A DNA stretch of 64,000 bases from Cetobacterium ceti (GCF_900167275.1 NZ_FUWX01000004.1:330204-394203), one strand, 5' to 3'. Positions 43,471 through 52,189 are shown, counted from the stretch's first letter. Program-made: numbers and translations. The notes: generated from the letters alone by a model not told the origin.

Positions 43471-44310
43471 ATGAATCAAAAATTGAAAGAATATTTATTA
43501 ATAACCTTAGGAGCCTTTATTTATGCTTTAGGCGTAAATTACTTTTTCGTAGCTAATAAGTTAGCTGAAGGGGGAGTAACAGGGATAACTTTAATGATTT
43601 ATTACTTAACAGGGGCTTCAATAAGTACCACATATCTATTAATAAATATTCCTTTAATAATAGTTGGTTGGAAACTTTTAGGTAGAGATTTTATATATAA
43701 AACTCTTTATGGAACACTTATGGTTACCTTGGGATTAAAATTAACTCATAATATTCAAGGACCTATGGAGGATTTAATTCTTGTATCTATTTATGGTGGA
43801 ATTGCCTTAGGAGTAGGACTTGGAATTATTTTTTACTGTGGTGGTTCTACAGGGGGAACAGATATTATTGCAAGAATTTTAAAAACATATAAAGGGTATG
43901 CCATAGGGAAAATAATGTTTGCCATGGACTTCATTATTTTGTGCATGGTAGCCATACTTTTTGGAAAAAAAATATTTATGTTTACTCTTATAGCGGTGTT
44001 TATTTGTGGAAAGATGATAGATTATGTGCAAGATGGATTCACTAGAGCTAAGGGTGTTATGATTATAACAGAAAAGGCTGATGAGATTAGAGAAATAATA
44101 ATGGATAATTTAGGAAGAGGGGTTACTTTACTTGAAGGATATGGAGGATATACAAAGGAGAGAAAAGAGATTATATACTGTGTTGTAAGTAGAGTAGAGC
44201 TATTTAGATTGAAAAAAATAATAAAAGGTATAGATGAAAAAGCTTTTGTAACAGTAACTGAAGTTTCAGAAGCATTAGGTGAAGGATTTCAAAATTTGAA
44301 TCAAAATTAA
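43471..44310 (+). CDS. YitT-family (DUF161/DUF2179) membrane protein
   Basis: 279 residues with five or six membrane helices ('GAFIYALGVNYFFVANKLAEGGVTG' in part near 14-38, 'GGSTGGTDIIARIL' near 126-139) and a cytosolic C-terminal DUF2179 domain (about 195-275: 'RGVTLLEGYGGYTKERKEIIYCVV' in part). The family is widespread and without firm biochemical function; members are sometimes proposed as transporters. AGGAGGG precedes the ATG. Confidence 0.9.
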   Translation: MNQKLKEYLLITLGAFIYALGVNYFFVANKLAEGGVTGITLMIYYLTGASISTTYLLINIPLIIVGWKLLGRDFIYKTLYGTLMVTLGLKLTHNIQGPMEDLILVSIYGGIALGVGLGIIFYCGGSTGGTDIIARILKTYKGYAIGKIMFAMDFIILCMVAILFGKKIFMFTLIAVFICGKMIDYVQDGFTRAKGVMIITEKADEIREIIMDNLGRGVTLLEGYGGYTKERKEIIYCVVSRVELFRLKKIIKGIDEKAFVTVTEVSEALGEGFQNLNQN

Positions 44311-44311
44311 A

Positions 44312-44343
44312 AGAAAAGCTTAGTCTGAGGACTAAGCTTTTAT
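44312..44343. terminator. Bidirectional terminator
   Basis: AAAAGCTTAGTC / GACTAAGCTTTT with a 4-nt loop between the convergent YitT gene and the sulfur block; it overlaps the last codons of the minus-strand gene. Confidence 0.85.
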
Positions 44344-45510
44344 ATGTTTTGTAGCTAAATTGAGTGTTTTATAAAGTTCTTTAATAGATTCTAAAGTGAT
44401 ATTAATGTATTCTTCTAATTCTTTATTTTCTAAAAAAGGAATTATATTTTCTTTACCATAAATTTCCGTAGTTACAAGATTAATAACAGCAGATGTTTTA
44501 GGAATCATTCCAGCACCGCCGATTTCTTCGTGTAGAGAATTAGACATAAAACTGATGCCACCACAGTCTTGACTAATAATTAATGCTAAATCTCCAATAA
44601 TTTTTACTTTTTCTTCGGCTAATTCAGAATTCTTTAAAGCTATCCCAAGTTCAACTATTTTATCTGCAACTTTTTTAGTATTTTCTCTTAATAGATTTTT
44701 AGTTCTTTTCATACCACCTTTGTGATAGATAATGGGTAAATTTAGATTTTTACAAGCATTTACAACAGCTTCAACAACATAGGGATTATCATCCATTTCA
44801 TCGCCACGAACAAAATATGTATTTTGTTCTAATCCTTTAGAAAAACTAGAAACAATCATAGCTTCTATTATAAGAGTAGGAATTTTATGCATATTTAAAT
44901 TTTCAATTATATTTTTTTTAGAATAAAATGGAGAATTACCTTCTAAATCCTCATTAGGTCCTAAACCACCCATTGTTGCATTTACAGTTCCAAGAACACT
45001 GACAGGAATGTCATCAATATCAAGAACAGTTCCAACAATATTCCCATTGTTATTAGGAATATCTTCCACAGTTCCTATAAAGTGTTCAGGATAATTAATT
45101 AAGAAGCTATTTAATCCAGCATTAGCTATTGCAGTTTGAACAGCTACAGGAGTTTCTAAAATACCTTGTCCATAAATTCTTCCAAATTCTTTTAAAACAA
45201 TAGTATGAGTATTAATTGCATCTTCACCAATTAATCTTTTTATTATATTTTTTTCAAATGGAGTAAAACCTCTTCTAGAAATACCCTCTCCTTTTCCACC
45301 ATTTTCTAAAATAGCAGTAACTTTATTATCTTCAAAAATAAAATCTGTAATTTTTAATGAAATATTAGTTGCTTTTTGAAATAAAGACAAAACAACAGCA
45401 AGTCCAGGAGAATCATCTTGAACTTGATTATTTAAACTGTGGCAATGACCGCAACCTACGTGTCCAGCAATTCCAATAACTCCACTTTTTTTATCACTTA
45501 ATGAAATCAT
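44332..45510 (-). CDS. Unrecognised 392-residue Cys/His-containing protein
   Basis: No signal peptide and no membrane helix, so probably cytosolic. The N-terminus has 'GHVGCGHCHS' (residues 16-25), a CxxC pair embedded in His, followed by 'LNNQVQDDSPGLAVVLSLFQKA'-like helix (given in part). Other conspicuous stretches are 'GGKGEGISRRGFTP', 'TVNATMGGLGPNED', 'VRGDEMDDNPYVVEA', 'IYHKGGMKRTKN', 'SQDCGGISFMSNSLHEE' and 'GGAGMIPKTSAVIN'. Clustered Gly, Cys, His and Asp suggest a metal- or substrate-binding enzyme. I do not recognise the family. It is the last gene of a minus-strand set with a TauE/SafE exporter (17 nt upstream) and a D-cysteine desulfhydrase-like enzyme, which points to sulfur compound metabolism (inference). 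AGGAGG precedes the ATG. Confidence 0.8.
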   Translation of the reverse strand: MISLSDKKSGVIGIAGHVGCGHCHSLNNQVQDDSPGLAVVLSLFQKATNISLKITDFIFEDNKVTAILENGGKGEGISRRGFTPFEKNIIKRLIGEDAINTHTIVLKEFGRIYGQGILETPVAVQTAIANAGLNSFLINYPEHFIGTVEDIPNNNGNIVGTVLDIDDIPVSVLGTVNATMGGLGPNEDLEGNSPFYSKKNIIENLNMHKIPTLIIEAMIVSSFSKGLEQNTYFVRGDEMDDNPYVVEAVVNACKNLNLPIIYHKGGMKRTKNLLRENTKKVADKIVELGIALKNSELAEEKVKIIGDLALIISQDCGGISFMSNSLHEEIGGAGMIPKTSAVINLVTTEIYGKENIIPFLENKELEEYINITLESIKELYKTLNLATKHIKA

Positions 45511-45526
45511 GTTAACCTCCTAATTG

Positions 45527-46252
45527 TTATACTAACAAAGACATTCCAGAAATTGAAAGTAAAACATAAACAATTTTTAAGAATTTTTCTTTTGATAATA
45601 TTTTAGCTAAATATCCACCAATTGCAACTCCTAAAAATACACCAGGAAGGCCTAAAAGAGTTACTATAATATTATGTTGGGTAAATTGTCCAGTTAAATA
45701 TTGATTTAGCATCATGTATCCATTTAAAAAAATCCAGATAAAACATAAGGTACCTCTAATTTGATTTTTTTCATGAAATTTTTTGGCAATATAGATAATA
45801 AGAAGTGGACCACCAGATACAAACATTCCTTGGAAAAGCCCTGCTAATAAAACAATTCCTATTAATACAGTATCATTAAAATCTAAATCTCCCTTATAAA
45901 ACATTTCTTTAAATGCAATTAATATGATAAATCCTGCATAAATTTTTAATAATAGAATAGAAGCCACAACTGTTGAAAGATAAATTCCAGCAATCAGGCC
46001 AATACTCATTAGAGATAAAAGTTTTTTAGCTTCTTTCCAGTTGATTTCTTTATAATGTTTAGAAAATATTATGAGAGAACTAATTAAACCGTAGGTATTT
46101 ACGGCAACTTTAGCAGTCTCCAATCCTTGAAAATGTATAGATGGGGGCATAGCAAGTAAAGATCCGGCAAAGCCAGTTAAACCTTGAATAATATTTGCGA
46201 TTAATATTCCAATACTAAAAAAAATATTATTTGATAAAAAAATCTCTTCCAT
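45527..46252 (-). CDS. TauE/SafE-family anion (sulfite) exporter
   Basis: 241 residues with seven or eight membrane helices in two repeats. 'GLTGFAGSLLAMP' (near 24-36) and 'GLFQGMFVSGGPLLIIY' (near 118-134) are the paired motifs of the family. Members export sulfite, sulfoacetate or other sulfur anions. It sits between a PLP enzyme that may release sulfide or sulfite and an unknown protein, so export of the sulfur product is a natural reading (inference). A GGAGG SD precedes the ATG. Confidence 0.87.
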   Translation of the reverse strand: MEEIFLSNNIFFSIGILIANIIQGLTGFAGSLLAMPPSIHFQGLETAKVAVNTYGLISSLIIFSKHYKEINWKEAKKLLSLMSIGLIAGIYLSTVVASILLLKIYAGFIILIAFKEMFYKGDLDFNDTVLIGIVLLAGLFQGMFVSGGPLLIIYIAKKFHEKNQIRGTLCFIWIFLNGYMMLNQYLTGQFTQHNIIVTLLGLPGVFLGVAIGGYLAKILSKEKFLKIVYVLLSISGMSLLV

Positions 46253-46287
46253 GTTTCCTCCTTTTGTTACTATTATATAGAATTTCC

Positions 46288-46328
46288 ATACTAATCTTTT
46301 AATAAGAGGAGGATTAAAAGATTAGTAT
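46288..46328. repeat. Perfect 16-bp inverted repeat, hairpin 1
   Basis: ATACTAATCTTTTAAT / ATTAAAAGATTAGTAT with a 9-nt loop. It lies 35 nt before the TauE/SafE ATG. There is no T-run after it on the minus strand. Confidence 0.9.
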
Positions 46329-46329
46329 G

Positions 46330-46368
46330 AAGCTTCTCTTTCTTAGCTTTTATAAGAAAGAGAAGCTT
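46330..46368. repeat. Perfect 16-bp inverted repeat, hairpin 2
   Basis: AAGCTTCTCTTTCTTA / TAAGAAAGAGAAGCTT with a 7-nt loop, starting 1 nt after hairpin 1 and ending just before the desulfhydrase stop codon. Together the two may stabilise or partly terminate the upstream mRNA. Confidence 0.9.
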
Positions 46369-46376
46369 TCTATTAT

Positions 46377-47378
46377 TTATTTTTTTAAAATAGTTTCTGT
46401 ATATGCATATAAAGCTGGAGATCCACCAGTATGTAAGAATAAAATATTATCTTCTTTTTTAAATTTTCCTTGTCTAATCATTCCGATTAATCCAGCCATA
46501 ACTTTACCTGTATAAACAGGGTCTAATAAAATTCCTTCAGTTTTAGCTAATAGTTGAACCGCTTCAACCATTTCATCAGATGGAAGAGAATATCCAGGTC
46601 CAACATATTCATCTGTAACTTGAATCATATCCTCTGTGATTTCTTCTTTAACTCCAACTCTTATTGCAGTTTCTCTAGCAAGATTTAAAACAGCTTCAGT
46701 TTGGAGAGCTTTATTTCTATTTACGCTAACTCCAGTTACTGGAATATTAGCATTTATTCCTGTCATACCAGCGATTATTCCAGCGTGAGTTCCAGCAGAA
46801 CCAGATGGAACTACAAAGTGATCAATTTTTATTCCTTTGTCAAAAAGCTGTTCCATAATTTCTTGAGCACAAGCAACATATCCAGTAGAACCAACAGGAT
46901 TAGAACCTCCACCAGGAACAATATATGGTTTTCTTCCTTCAGCTTTTAATTTTTCAGCTAATTTTTCTAATTCTCCTAGCATGTCGCTTCCACCAGGAAC
47001 AACATAAGTCTTTTCAACACCTAATAAATTAAATAAGAAGTTATTTCCGCTTCCTTCAGGTTTATAGCTATCTTTTACTCTTTCTTCTAAAATTAATTGA
47101 CATTTAAGTCCTTCTTTAACTGCTGCAGCAAGAGTTAATCTACAGTGGTTAGATTGTACAGCACCACATGTTAAAATTGTATCTGCTCCTTGTTCTAATG
47201 CTTCAGCCATTAAAAATTCTAATTTTCTTGTTTTATTTCCTCCAGATGTTAATCCTAAAAGGTCATCTCTTTTAATATATATAGTTGGTCCTCCTAAAGC
47301 TTTAGAGAAGTTTTCTAACTTTTCAATAGGTGTTTGTCCTTCTGTATATCTTTTTCTTGGGAATTTTGCTAAGTTCAT
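46377..47378 (-). CDS. D-cysteine desulfhydrase-family PLP enzyme
   Basis: 333 residues from ATG 47378. The in-frame ATG at 47414 lies at or upstream of the predicted transcription start and has no SD, so it is rejected. Fold type II PLP enzyme of the ACC-deaminase/D-cysteine desulfhydrase group: PLP Lys49 in 'SGGNKTRKLEF', 'CGAVQSNHCR', 'PGGGSNPVGSTGY' and 'LHTGGSPALYAY'. DcyD makes pyruvate, ammonia and sulfide from D-cysteine. The close relative CuyA splits L-cysteate to pyruvate, ammonia and sulfite. The neighbouring TauE/SafE exporter makes the second reading worth testing. Sequence alone does not decide. Confidence 0.88.
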   Translation of the reverse strand: MNLAKFPRKRYTEGQTPIEKLENFSKALGGPTIYIKRDDLLGLTSGGNKTRKLEFLMAEALEQGADTILTCGAVQSNHCRLTLAAAVKEGLKCQLILEERVKDSYKPEGSGNNFLFNLLGVEKTYVVPGGSDMLGELEKLAEKLKAEGRKPYIVPGGGSNPVGSTGYVACAQEIMEQLFDKGIKIDHFVVPSGSAGTHAGIIAGMTGINANIPVTGVSVNRNKALQTEAVLNLARETAIRVGVKEEITEDMIQVTDEYVGPGYSLPSDEMVEAVQLLAKTEGILLDPVYTGKVMAGLIGMIRQGKFKKEDNILFLHTGGSPALYAYTETILKK

Positions 47379-47413
47379 TTTATAATCATCTCCTTGTGTT
47401 TTTATTTGATTCA

Positions 47414-47442
47414 TTTATATATCAAAAAAAACAAAAAGTAAA
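47414..47442 (-). promoter_or_regulatory. Promoter of the desulfhydrase operon
   Basis: On the minus strand TTTACT (47442-47437), a 17-bp spacer and TATAAA (47419-47414). The predicted start near 47407 supports the short form of the desulfhydrase. Confidence 0.5.
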
Positions 47443-47483
47443 ATTTTAGAATAGTTAAAAAAGGAAACTAGAATGAAAAAAAC

Positions 47484-47513
47484 TTGAAATATTCCTTGAA
47501 ATAATGATAATAT
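47484..47513 (+). promoter_or_regulatory. Candidate promoter of the PRD regulator at 47613
   Basis: TTGAAA (47484-47489), an 18-bp spacer and TAATAT (47508-47513). It implies a leader of about 95 nt. Confidence 0.4.
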
Positions 47514-47612
47514 AGGTAAAACTTAGAAAAATGATGATATTTTTTAAAAAAAAAGTACCCCTTTACAACTGTATTTTATTTATTTATAATAGTAAATTTT
47601 AAAGGAGAAAAA

Positions 47613-49019
47613 ATGAAATTAACAAAAGATGATTTAAATTTTATAGAAGAGATTTTGAAGCAAAAAAATAAAAGAATAACTTTTGAAGATTTAAATTATT
47701 TAAAACCTGCCCAAATAGAATATAAATTTAAAAAAATAAATTATTTATTAAAAATTACCAATCGAAATACAATAAAAAAAAGATATTCAAATTATTATTT
47801 AAATTATCCTGAGGATTTAATTTTTTTAAAAAAAGAATTTGAATTTTTTGCATTTAATAAAACTCAAAGAATGAATATTATTTTGGAAAAATTATTAAGG
47901 GAAAATACAATAAATATAAAAGAATTTGAAGAATTTTTTGGACAAAGTAGGAGTACTTTAAAAAAAGATATAAAATTTTTAAAAAAAATATTAATAGAAA
48001 ATAAATTAGAACTAATTTATAAAAGCAGAATAGGATTACTTATAGAAGGAAAAGAAAACGACATTAGAAGTTTTTACTTGGAATATTTTCTGAAAAATTA
48101 TGAATTTTTTATAGAATATTTTAATTGTAAAAAAATAGATTTTTTAGTATTTAGTTTGTTGAAAGGAAAAAATTCATCATTTGAAACATCTAAAATATTA
48201 AGAGTTTCTTTAACTATTCAAAGTTATAGATTGAAAAATAAAAATTTGTTAACAGCTATAAAAGATCCTTTTTTTAGTATAAATATTCCTAATAAATATA
48301 AATTAAAATATTATAATAAATTTTTAGAACATATTACTTATGGCTATAATAGTTATTATGAAAAAATTAGTATTCTAAATTATTTAGCAGGGTTATGTTA
48401 TATTCATAATGATTTAGTAATTATGAAAAAAAAGGAATTATTTGAAGAAAATTTAGATATTTTTTTGGAGAATATAGGAAAAGAATATCAAATTGAACTA
48501 TCTAAGGATGAATATATTAAAAAAACTTTAGGTTCTCATTTGAAATCAGCTCTTTTTAAAATGTATAATAATATTCCTATATTAAATCCTTGTTCAATTG
48601 AAGATTTGGTAGATTATACAGAACTTATTAAAAAAATAAAAAAAGAAATAAAAATATTTGAAAAAAACTTTAAGGTTATTTTTAATAAGGATGAGATTTT
48701 ATTTATATTTTTTCATATTAAATCGAGTATGCTAAGGATTGAAAGAGATAATTTAAATAAAAAAAATATTTTATTAGTATGTAATTTAGGAATAGGAGCT
48801 ACTCAAATACTTTTAGATCAATTAAAAAAACATTTTTTAATAAATATTGTTGATAGTATTTCATATTATCAATTTAAAGTTTTAAATCTTAAAAATATTG
48901 ACTTTATAATTCATACAGTGAATGGACTTCAATGTAAAATTCCATCTTTAAAAGTAAATCCTTTGCTAACTCATAAAGATATACAAAATTTGAAAAAGAA
49001 TAATTTTCTTCTAAATTGA
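47613..49019 (+). CDS. PRD-containing regulator with EIIB-like domain, lacking EIIA
   Basis: 468 residues, very AT-rich. N-terminal and second helix-turn-helix segments ('FFGQSRSTLKKDIKFLKKI'), two PRD-like regions with His in 'GSHLKSALFKMYNN' and 'FFHIKSSMLR', and a C-terminal EIIB-like domain with Cys390 ('LLVCNLGIGATQ'). It stops there: the EIIA domain present in the two paralogues in this window is missing. It is divergent from the desulfhydrase operon and upstream of the YeiH-family exporter, so it may regulate this sulfur block rather than a sugar PTS. Confidence 0.82.
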   Translation: MKLTKDDLNFIEEILKQKNKRITFEDLNYLKPAQIEYKFKKINYLLKITNRNTIKKRYSNYYLNYPEDLIFLKKEFEFFAFNKTQRMNIILEKLLRENTINIKEFEEFFGQSRSTLKKDIKFLKKILIENKLELIYKSRIGLLIEGKENDIRSFYLEYFLKNYEFFIEYFNCKKIDFLVFSLLKGKNSSFETSKILRVSLTIQSYRLKNKNLLTAIKDPFFSINIPNKYKLKYYNKFLEHITYGYNSYYEKISILNYLAGLCYIHNDLVIMKKKELFEENLDIFLENIGKEYQIELSKDEYIKKTLGSHLKSALFKMYNNIPILNPCSIEDLVDYTELIKKIKKEIKIFEKNFKVIFNKDEILFIFFHIKSSMLRIERDNLNKKNILLVCNLGIGATQILLDQLKKHFLINIVDSISYYQFKVLNLKNIDFIIHTVNGLQCKIPSLKVNPLLTHKDIQNLKKNNFLLN

Positions 49020-49127
49020 ATTTTTGTATTGAAATTCAAAATACTCTTGCGAAAATTAAAAGTATGAGCTAATATTAAAAAAAATGGGTGCAGTACTAAA
49101 AATATTTTTTAACTTCAAGGGGGACAT

Positions 49128-50132
49128 ATGAAATTTAAAGAGTTATCAACTGGTTTAATGCTGACGTTTTCAATTGGAATTATTGCTTTATCAATTTATT
49201 CTACAGAATTTAATAAGGAATTACATATTAGTTCTTTATTATATGCAATTATAATTGGAATGTTAATTTCGAACTTTACAAAAGTTAAAAAAATGGATAT
49301 ATTTAAACCAGGGATCAAATTTACAAGTAAAAATATTTTAAGATTTGGAGTTATTTTACAAGGATTTAAATTGAGCTTGTTAGAACTGACTAATTTAGGA
49401 ATCACAGGAATAATTTTTATAGGGGTATTATTAACAAGTACAATTTTAACTGTAAAATATGTGGCAAAAAGATTTGGATTAGATGAAGAATTGGGGATAT
49501 GTTTAGCATCTGGAACAGCTATATGTGGAGCTTCAGCCATAGCTACAATAGGACCAATAGTAGAAGCAGATGAAAAAGACACAGCTTTTGGAATAGGAGC
49601 TATTACATTTTTCGGAACCTTATCAATGTTTATATTTCCTGTAATTTATAAAACATTTAATTTAGACCCAATTTTTTATGGGGCATGGGTTGGAGCTACA
49701 TTGCCTGATGTGGCAGAAGTTGTTGCAGCAAGTGGAGCAGTACAAGTACCTAAAGCAGAAACAATGGCAATACTTGTAAAATTAACAAGAGTATTATTTT
49801 TAGTACCAGTATCCTTAGGATTTTCTATTTGGAAAGCAAGAAAGAAAAATGGAAGTGGAGAAGGTGGTGGGAAAGTTACAATACCTTTATATGTTGTAGG
49901 ATTTGTGGCTGTGGTAATAATAAATTCATTAAATATAATACCACCTGGAATAGAAAAGCATATTCCTAAAATTGCTAATGGAGTTTTAACAGTTGCTTTA
50001 GCTTCTTTAGGTCTTAAGATAAATTTAAAAGATATGTTTAAAGTAGGTCCTAAACCAATTGTAGTTGGATTTATAGGAATGATTTTTATACAAACATTTG
50101 GATGTTTAGGAGCATATTTTCTTTTTGGGTAA
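49128..50132 (+). CDS. YeiH-family (UPF0324) putative sulfate/anion exporter
   Basis: 334 residues with about ten membrane helices. Family marks: 'RFGVILQGFKLSLLEL' near 71-86, 'LASGTAICGASAIATIGPI' near 125-143 and 'GAWVGATLPDVAEVVAASG' near 185-203. Annotated in the databases as putative sulfate exporters; function is weakly supported. Its position downstream of the PRD regulator in a block with a desulfhydrase and a TauE/SafE exporter fits export of a sulfur anion. GGGGG precedes the ATG. Confidence 0.88.
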   Translation: MKFKELSTGLMLTFSIGIIALSIYSTEFNKELHISSLLYAIIIGMLISNFTKVKKMDIFKPGIKFTSKNILRFGVILQGFKLSLLELTNLGITGIIFIGVLLTSTILTVKYVAKRFGLDEELGICLASGTAICGASAIATIGPIVEADEKDTAFGIGAITFFGTLSMFIFPVIYKTFNLDPIFYGAWVGATLPDVAEVVAASGAVQVPKAETMAILVKLTRVLFLVPVSLGFSIWKARKKNGSGEGGGKVTIPLYVVGFVAVVIINSLNIIPPGIEKHIPKIANGVLTVALASLGLKINLKDMFKVGPKPIVVGFIGMIFIQTFGCLGAYFLFG

Positions 50133-50134
50133 TA

Positions 50135-50170
50135 AGAAATGCCAGAGATATTGTACACTCTGGCATTTTT
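50135..50170. terminator. Bidirectional terminator
   Basis: AAATGCCAGAG / CTCTGGCATTT with flanking A/T runs between convergent YeiH and PTS genes. Confidence 0.85.
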
Positions 50171-50173
50171 ATT

Positions 50174-52054
50174 TTATAGATTTTTCAATATTAAATCTTC
50201 AGGATTTTTAATAGCTTCCTTGGTTTTAACATCAATAATTTTTATATTGGTAAAACGTTCACTATTTTTAATTGCAACATCATGAGCTAAAATTATGAAC
50301 TTAGCATTTTTAACATCTTTAGGTGTGATTCTATTAACTATTCCATTAGCCCCTTGTGTTTCAACTTTAATTTTAATATTATTTTTACCTGCAGCTTTTT
50401 CTAAGGCTTTTGCAGCAAGGAAAGTATGAGCAACTCCAGAAGGACAAGCTGTAATAGCAAGAACTTCTGCAATTCCTTCATCTGTTATAGATTCATAAGT
50501 GATATTAGAATGTTTAAGATCTTCCATTTCGATAGCTTCTTTTTTTAAGAAGTTAACAATAAGAGCAGTTGTTAAAGCTCCCAAAATAGTACCGATAATA
50601 TAACCTATTTTATTTTCTACAACAGGTAAAACAATCCATCCTCCCCAAGGAGCATGATTAATACAGTTCATTAAAAATCCTGCAATATTACCAACAATAC
50701 CTCCTGCAACAATTGCTGGGATAACTTTTAAAGGATCACCAGCTGCAAAGGGAATAGCACCTTCACTTATACCAATTAAGCCCATAATTCCAGCAGCTTT
50801 TCCAGCTTCTCTTTCTTCACGAGTATATTTTTTAGGAGCAAGGACTGTAGCAAGAGCCATTCCAAGAGGAGGAGTACAAATAGCAATACCAACTCCACCC
50901 ATTAACCATGGTTGAGTGTCAACTTGAGTTTGAGCAAATAAAGTAGCTACTTTATTAATAGGTCCTCCCATATCAAAGGCAGTCATACCACCTAAAATAG
51001 CACCTAACATTATTTTTCCACCATCTGCCATGGAAGCTAACCATAGATTTAAGTTATCCATAATAGCTGCAATGGGAGCTCCGATTCCCCACATTACTAT
51101 AGAACAAACTATAAATGTACCTATTAGAGGATAAATAAATATAGACCCAAGAGATTTCATACTATCTGGAAGTTTTATTTTTTTCAATAAATTAATAATA
51201 AAACCAGCTAAAAATCCAACAATAATAGCTCCTATAAATCCTGTTTTATAGTTTTGAACAGCTATCCAAGAACCAATCATACCAGGAGCTAAACCAGGTT
51301 TATCAGCAATGGAATAAGAAATATACCCTCCCAAAACTGCTGTAAAAAGAGTTAATCCTGCAATACCCATAGTAGCAACATCTTTTAAATAACCACTTTC
51401 TGGAACAGCCCCCTTACCAGAAATCATAACTGCAAGAGAAAGAAGAACTCCACCAGCTACAATAAATGGAATCATATGGGAAGTTCCAAAAAGAAGGTGT
51501 TCTTTTATTTTATTTAGATGTCCCGTTATATTGGAAGAATTTCCTGGTTCAGGGTTATAATCTTTTTGAACATCTTCATTAATTTCTTCAATAACATCTT
51601 CTCGGAAAATTTCTTTTAAAAACTTTTCTTTATTAGGTGCTTCTTGTAACTGTTTAGCAAAATTTTCTTCCATAAATAAATTAGTAATATTAGATAGAAC
51701 TTCAATATGGGTATTACCTTTTTCATTATCAGGAATAGCAATTAAGAAAACAAGATTAACTTTATTATCTTCATCTACAGATTCCCAATTAGAAATTGGA
51801 TTTTTAAGTCGAGCAATTGCAATTTTAGGTGATTTTACATATTTTGATTTTCCATGGGGAATTGCAAGACCATCTTCTAGTCCTGTTGGAGAAATTTTTT
51901 CTCTTTCAAGAACACAATGAAGGAACTCCTCTTTGTCATATAAAACTCCTTCTTTATCTAAAAGGTTTACAAGGGTTTGAAGTATTTCTAATTTATCAGT
52001 ACAGTCTAAGTCTAGGATTAAAAGATTTTCATTAATAAGATTATTTAAACTCAT
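50174..52054 (-). CDS. Fructose-family PTS transporter, EIIA-EIIC-EIIB
   Basis: 626 residues from ATG 52054 (AAGGAGG SD); the longer frame to 52129 runs into the intergenic region. EIIA (about 1-150) has phospho-His67 in 'LAIPHGKSKY'. EIIC (about 180-505) starts at 'HLLFGTSHMIPFIVAGG' and contains 'GAILGGMTAFDMGGPINK' (near 375-392). EIIB lies at the C-terminus with Cys537 in 'ITACPSGVAHT'. The order A-C-B differs from the common A-B-C. The substrate is probably a hexose such as fructose or mannose; no 1-phosphofructokinase is adjacent. It is divergent from a PRD regulator. Confidence 0.92.
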   Translation of the reverse strand: MSLNNLINENLLILDLDCTDKLEILQTLVNLLDKEGVLYDKEEFLHCVLEREKISPTGLEDGLAIPHGKSKYVKSPKIAIARLKNPISNWESVDEDNKVNLVFLIAIPDNEKGNTHIEVLSNITNLFMEENFAKQLQEAPNKEKFLKEIFREDVIEEINEDVQKDYNPEPGNSSNITGHLNKIKEHLLFGTSHMIPFIVAGGVLLSLAVMISGKGAVPESGYLKDVATMGIAGLTLFTAVLGGYISYSIADKPGLAPGMIGSWIAVQNYKTGFIGAIIVGFLAGFIINLLKKIKLPDSMKSLGSIFIYPLIGTFIVCSIVMWGIGAPIAAIMDNLNLWLASMADGGKIMLGAILGGMTAFDMGGPINKVATLFAQTQVDTQPWLMGGVGIAICTPPLGMALATVLAPKKYTREEREAGKAAGIMGLIGISEGAIPFAAGDPLKVIPAIVAGGIVGNIAGFLMNCINHAPWGGWIVLPVVENKIGYIIGTILGALTTALIVNFLKKEAIEMEDLKHSNITYESITDEGIAEVLAITACPSGVAHTFLAAKALEKAAGKNNIKIKVETQGANGIVNRITPKDVKNAKFIILAHDVAIKNSERFTNIKIIDVKTKEAIKNPEDLILKNL

Positions 52055-52189
52055 AAAAGCCTCCTTTATATTTTTATAAGTTAAGTATACTTTTAAGAAA
52101 TAAAAAATAAAAGAATTGAATTTATTCAAAAAAAAATGATTTTTTTTAACTGTATCTGTACTATAATAGATTGGGGTGAGGTGAATTAT

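Noticed and set aside
44332..45510. CxxCH as a c-type haem site in the unknown protein
   Set aside because: There is no signal peptide or other cytochrome feature; CGHCH in a cytosolic protein more likely binds metal or is catalytic.
46327..46515. Plus-strand 62-residue frame with an SD-like GAGGAGG in hairpin 1
   Set aside because: It runs through hairpin 2 and antisense to the desulfhydrase gene, and looks like a by-product of the inverted repeats.
52136..52189. Longer PRD-regulator start
   Set aside because: The TATAAT at 52162-52167 places transcription start after this ATG, and there is no SD.
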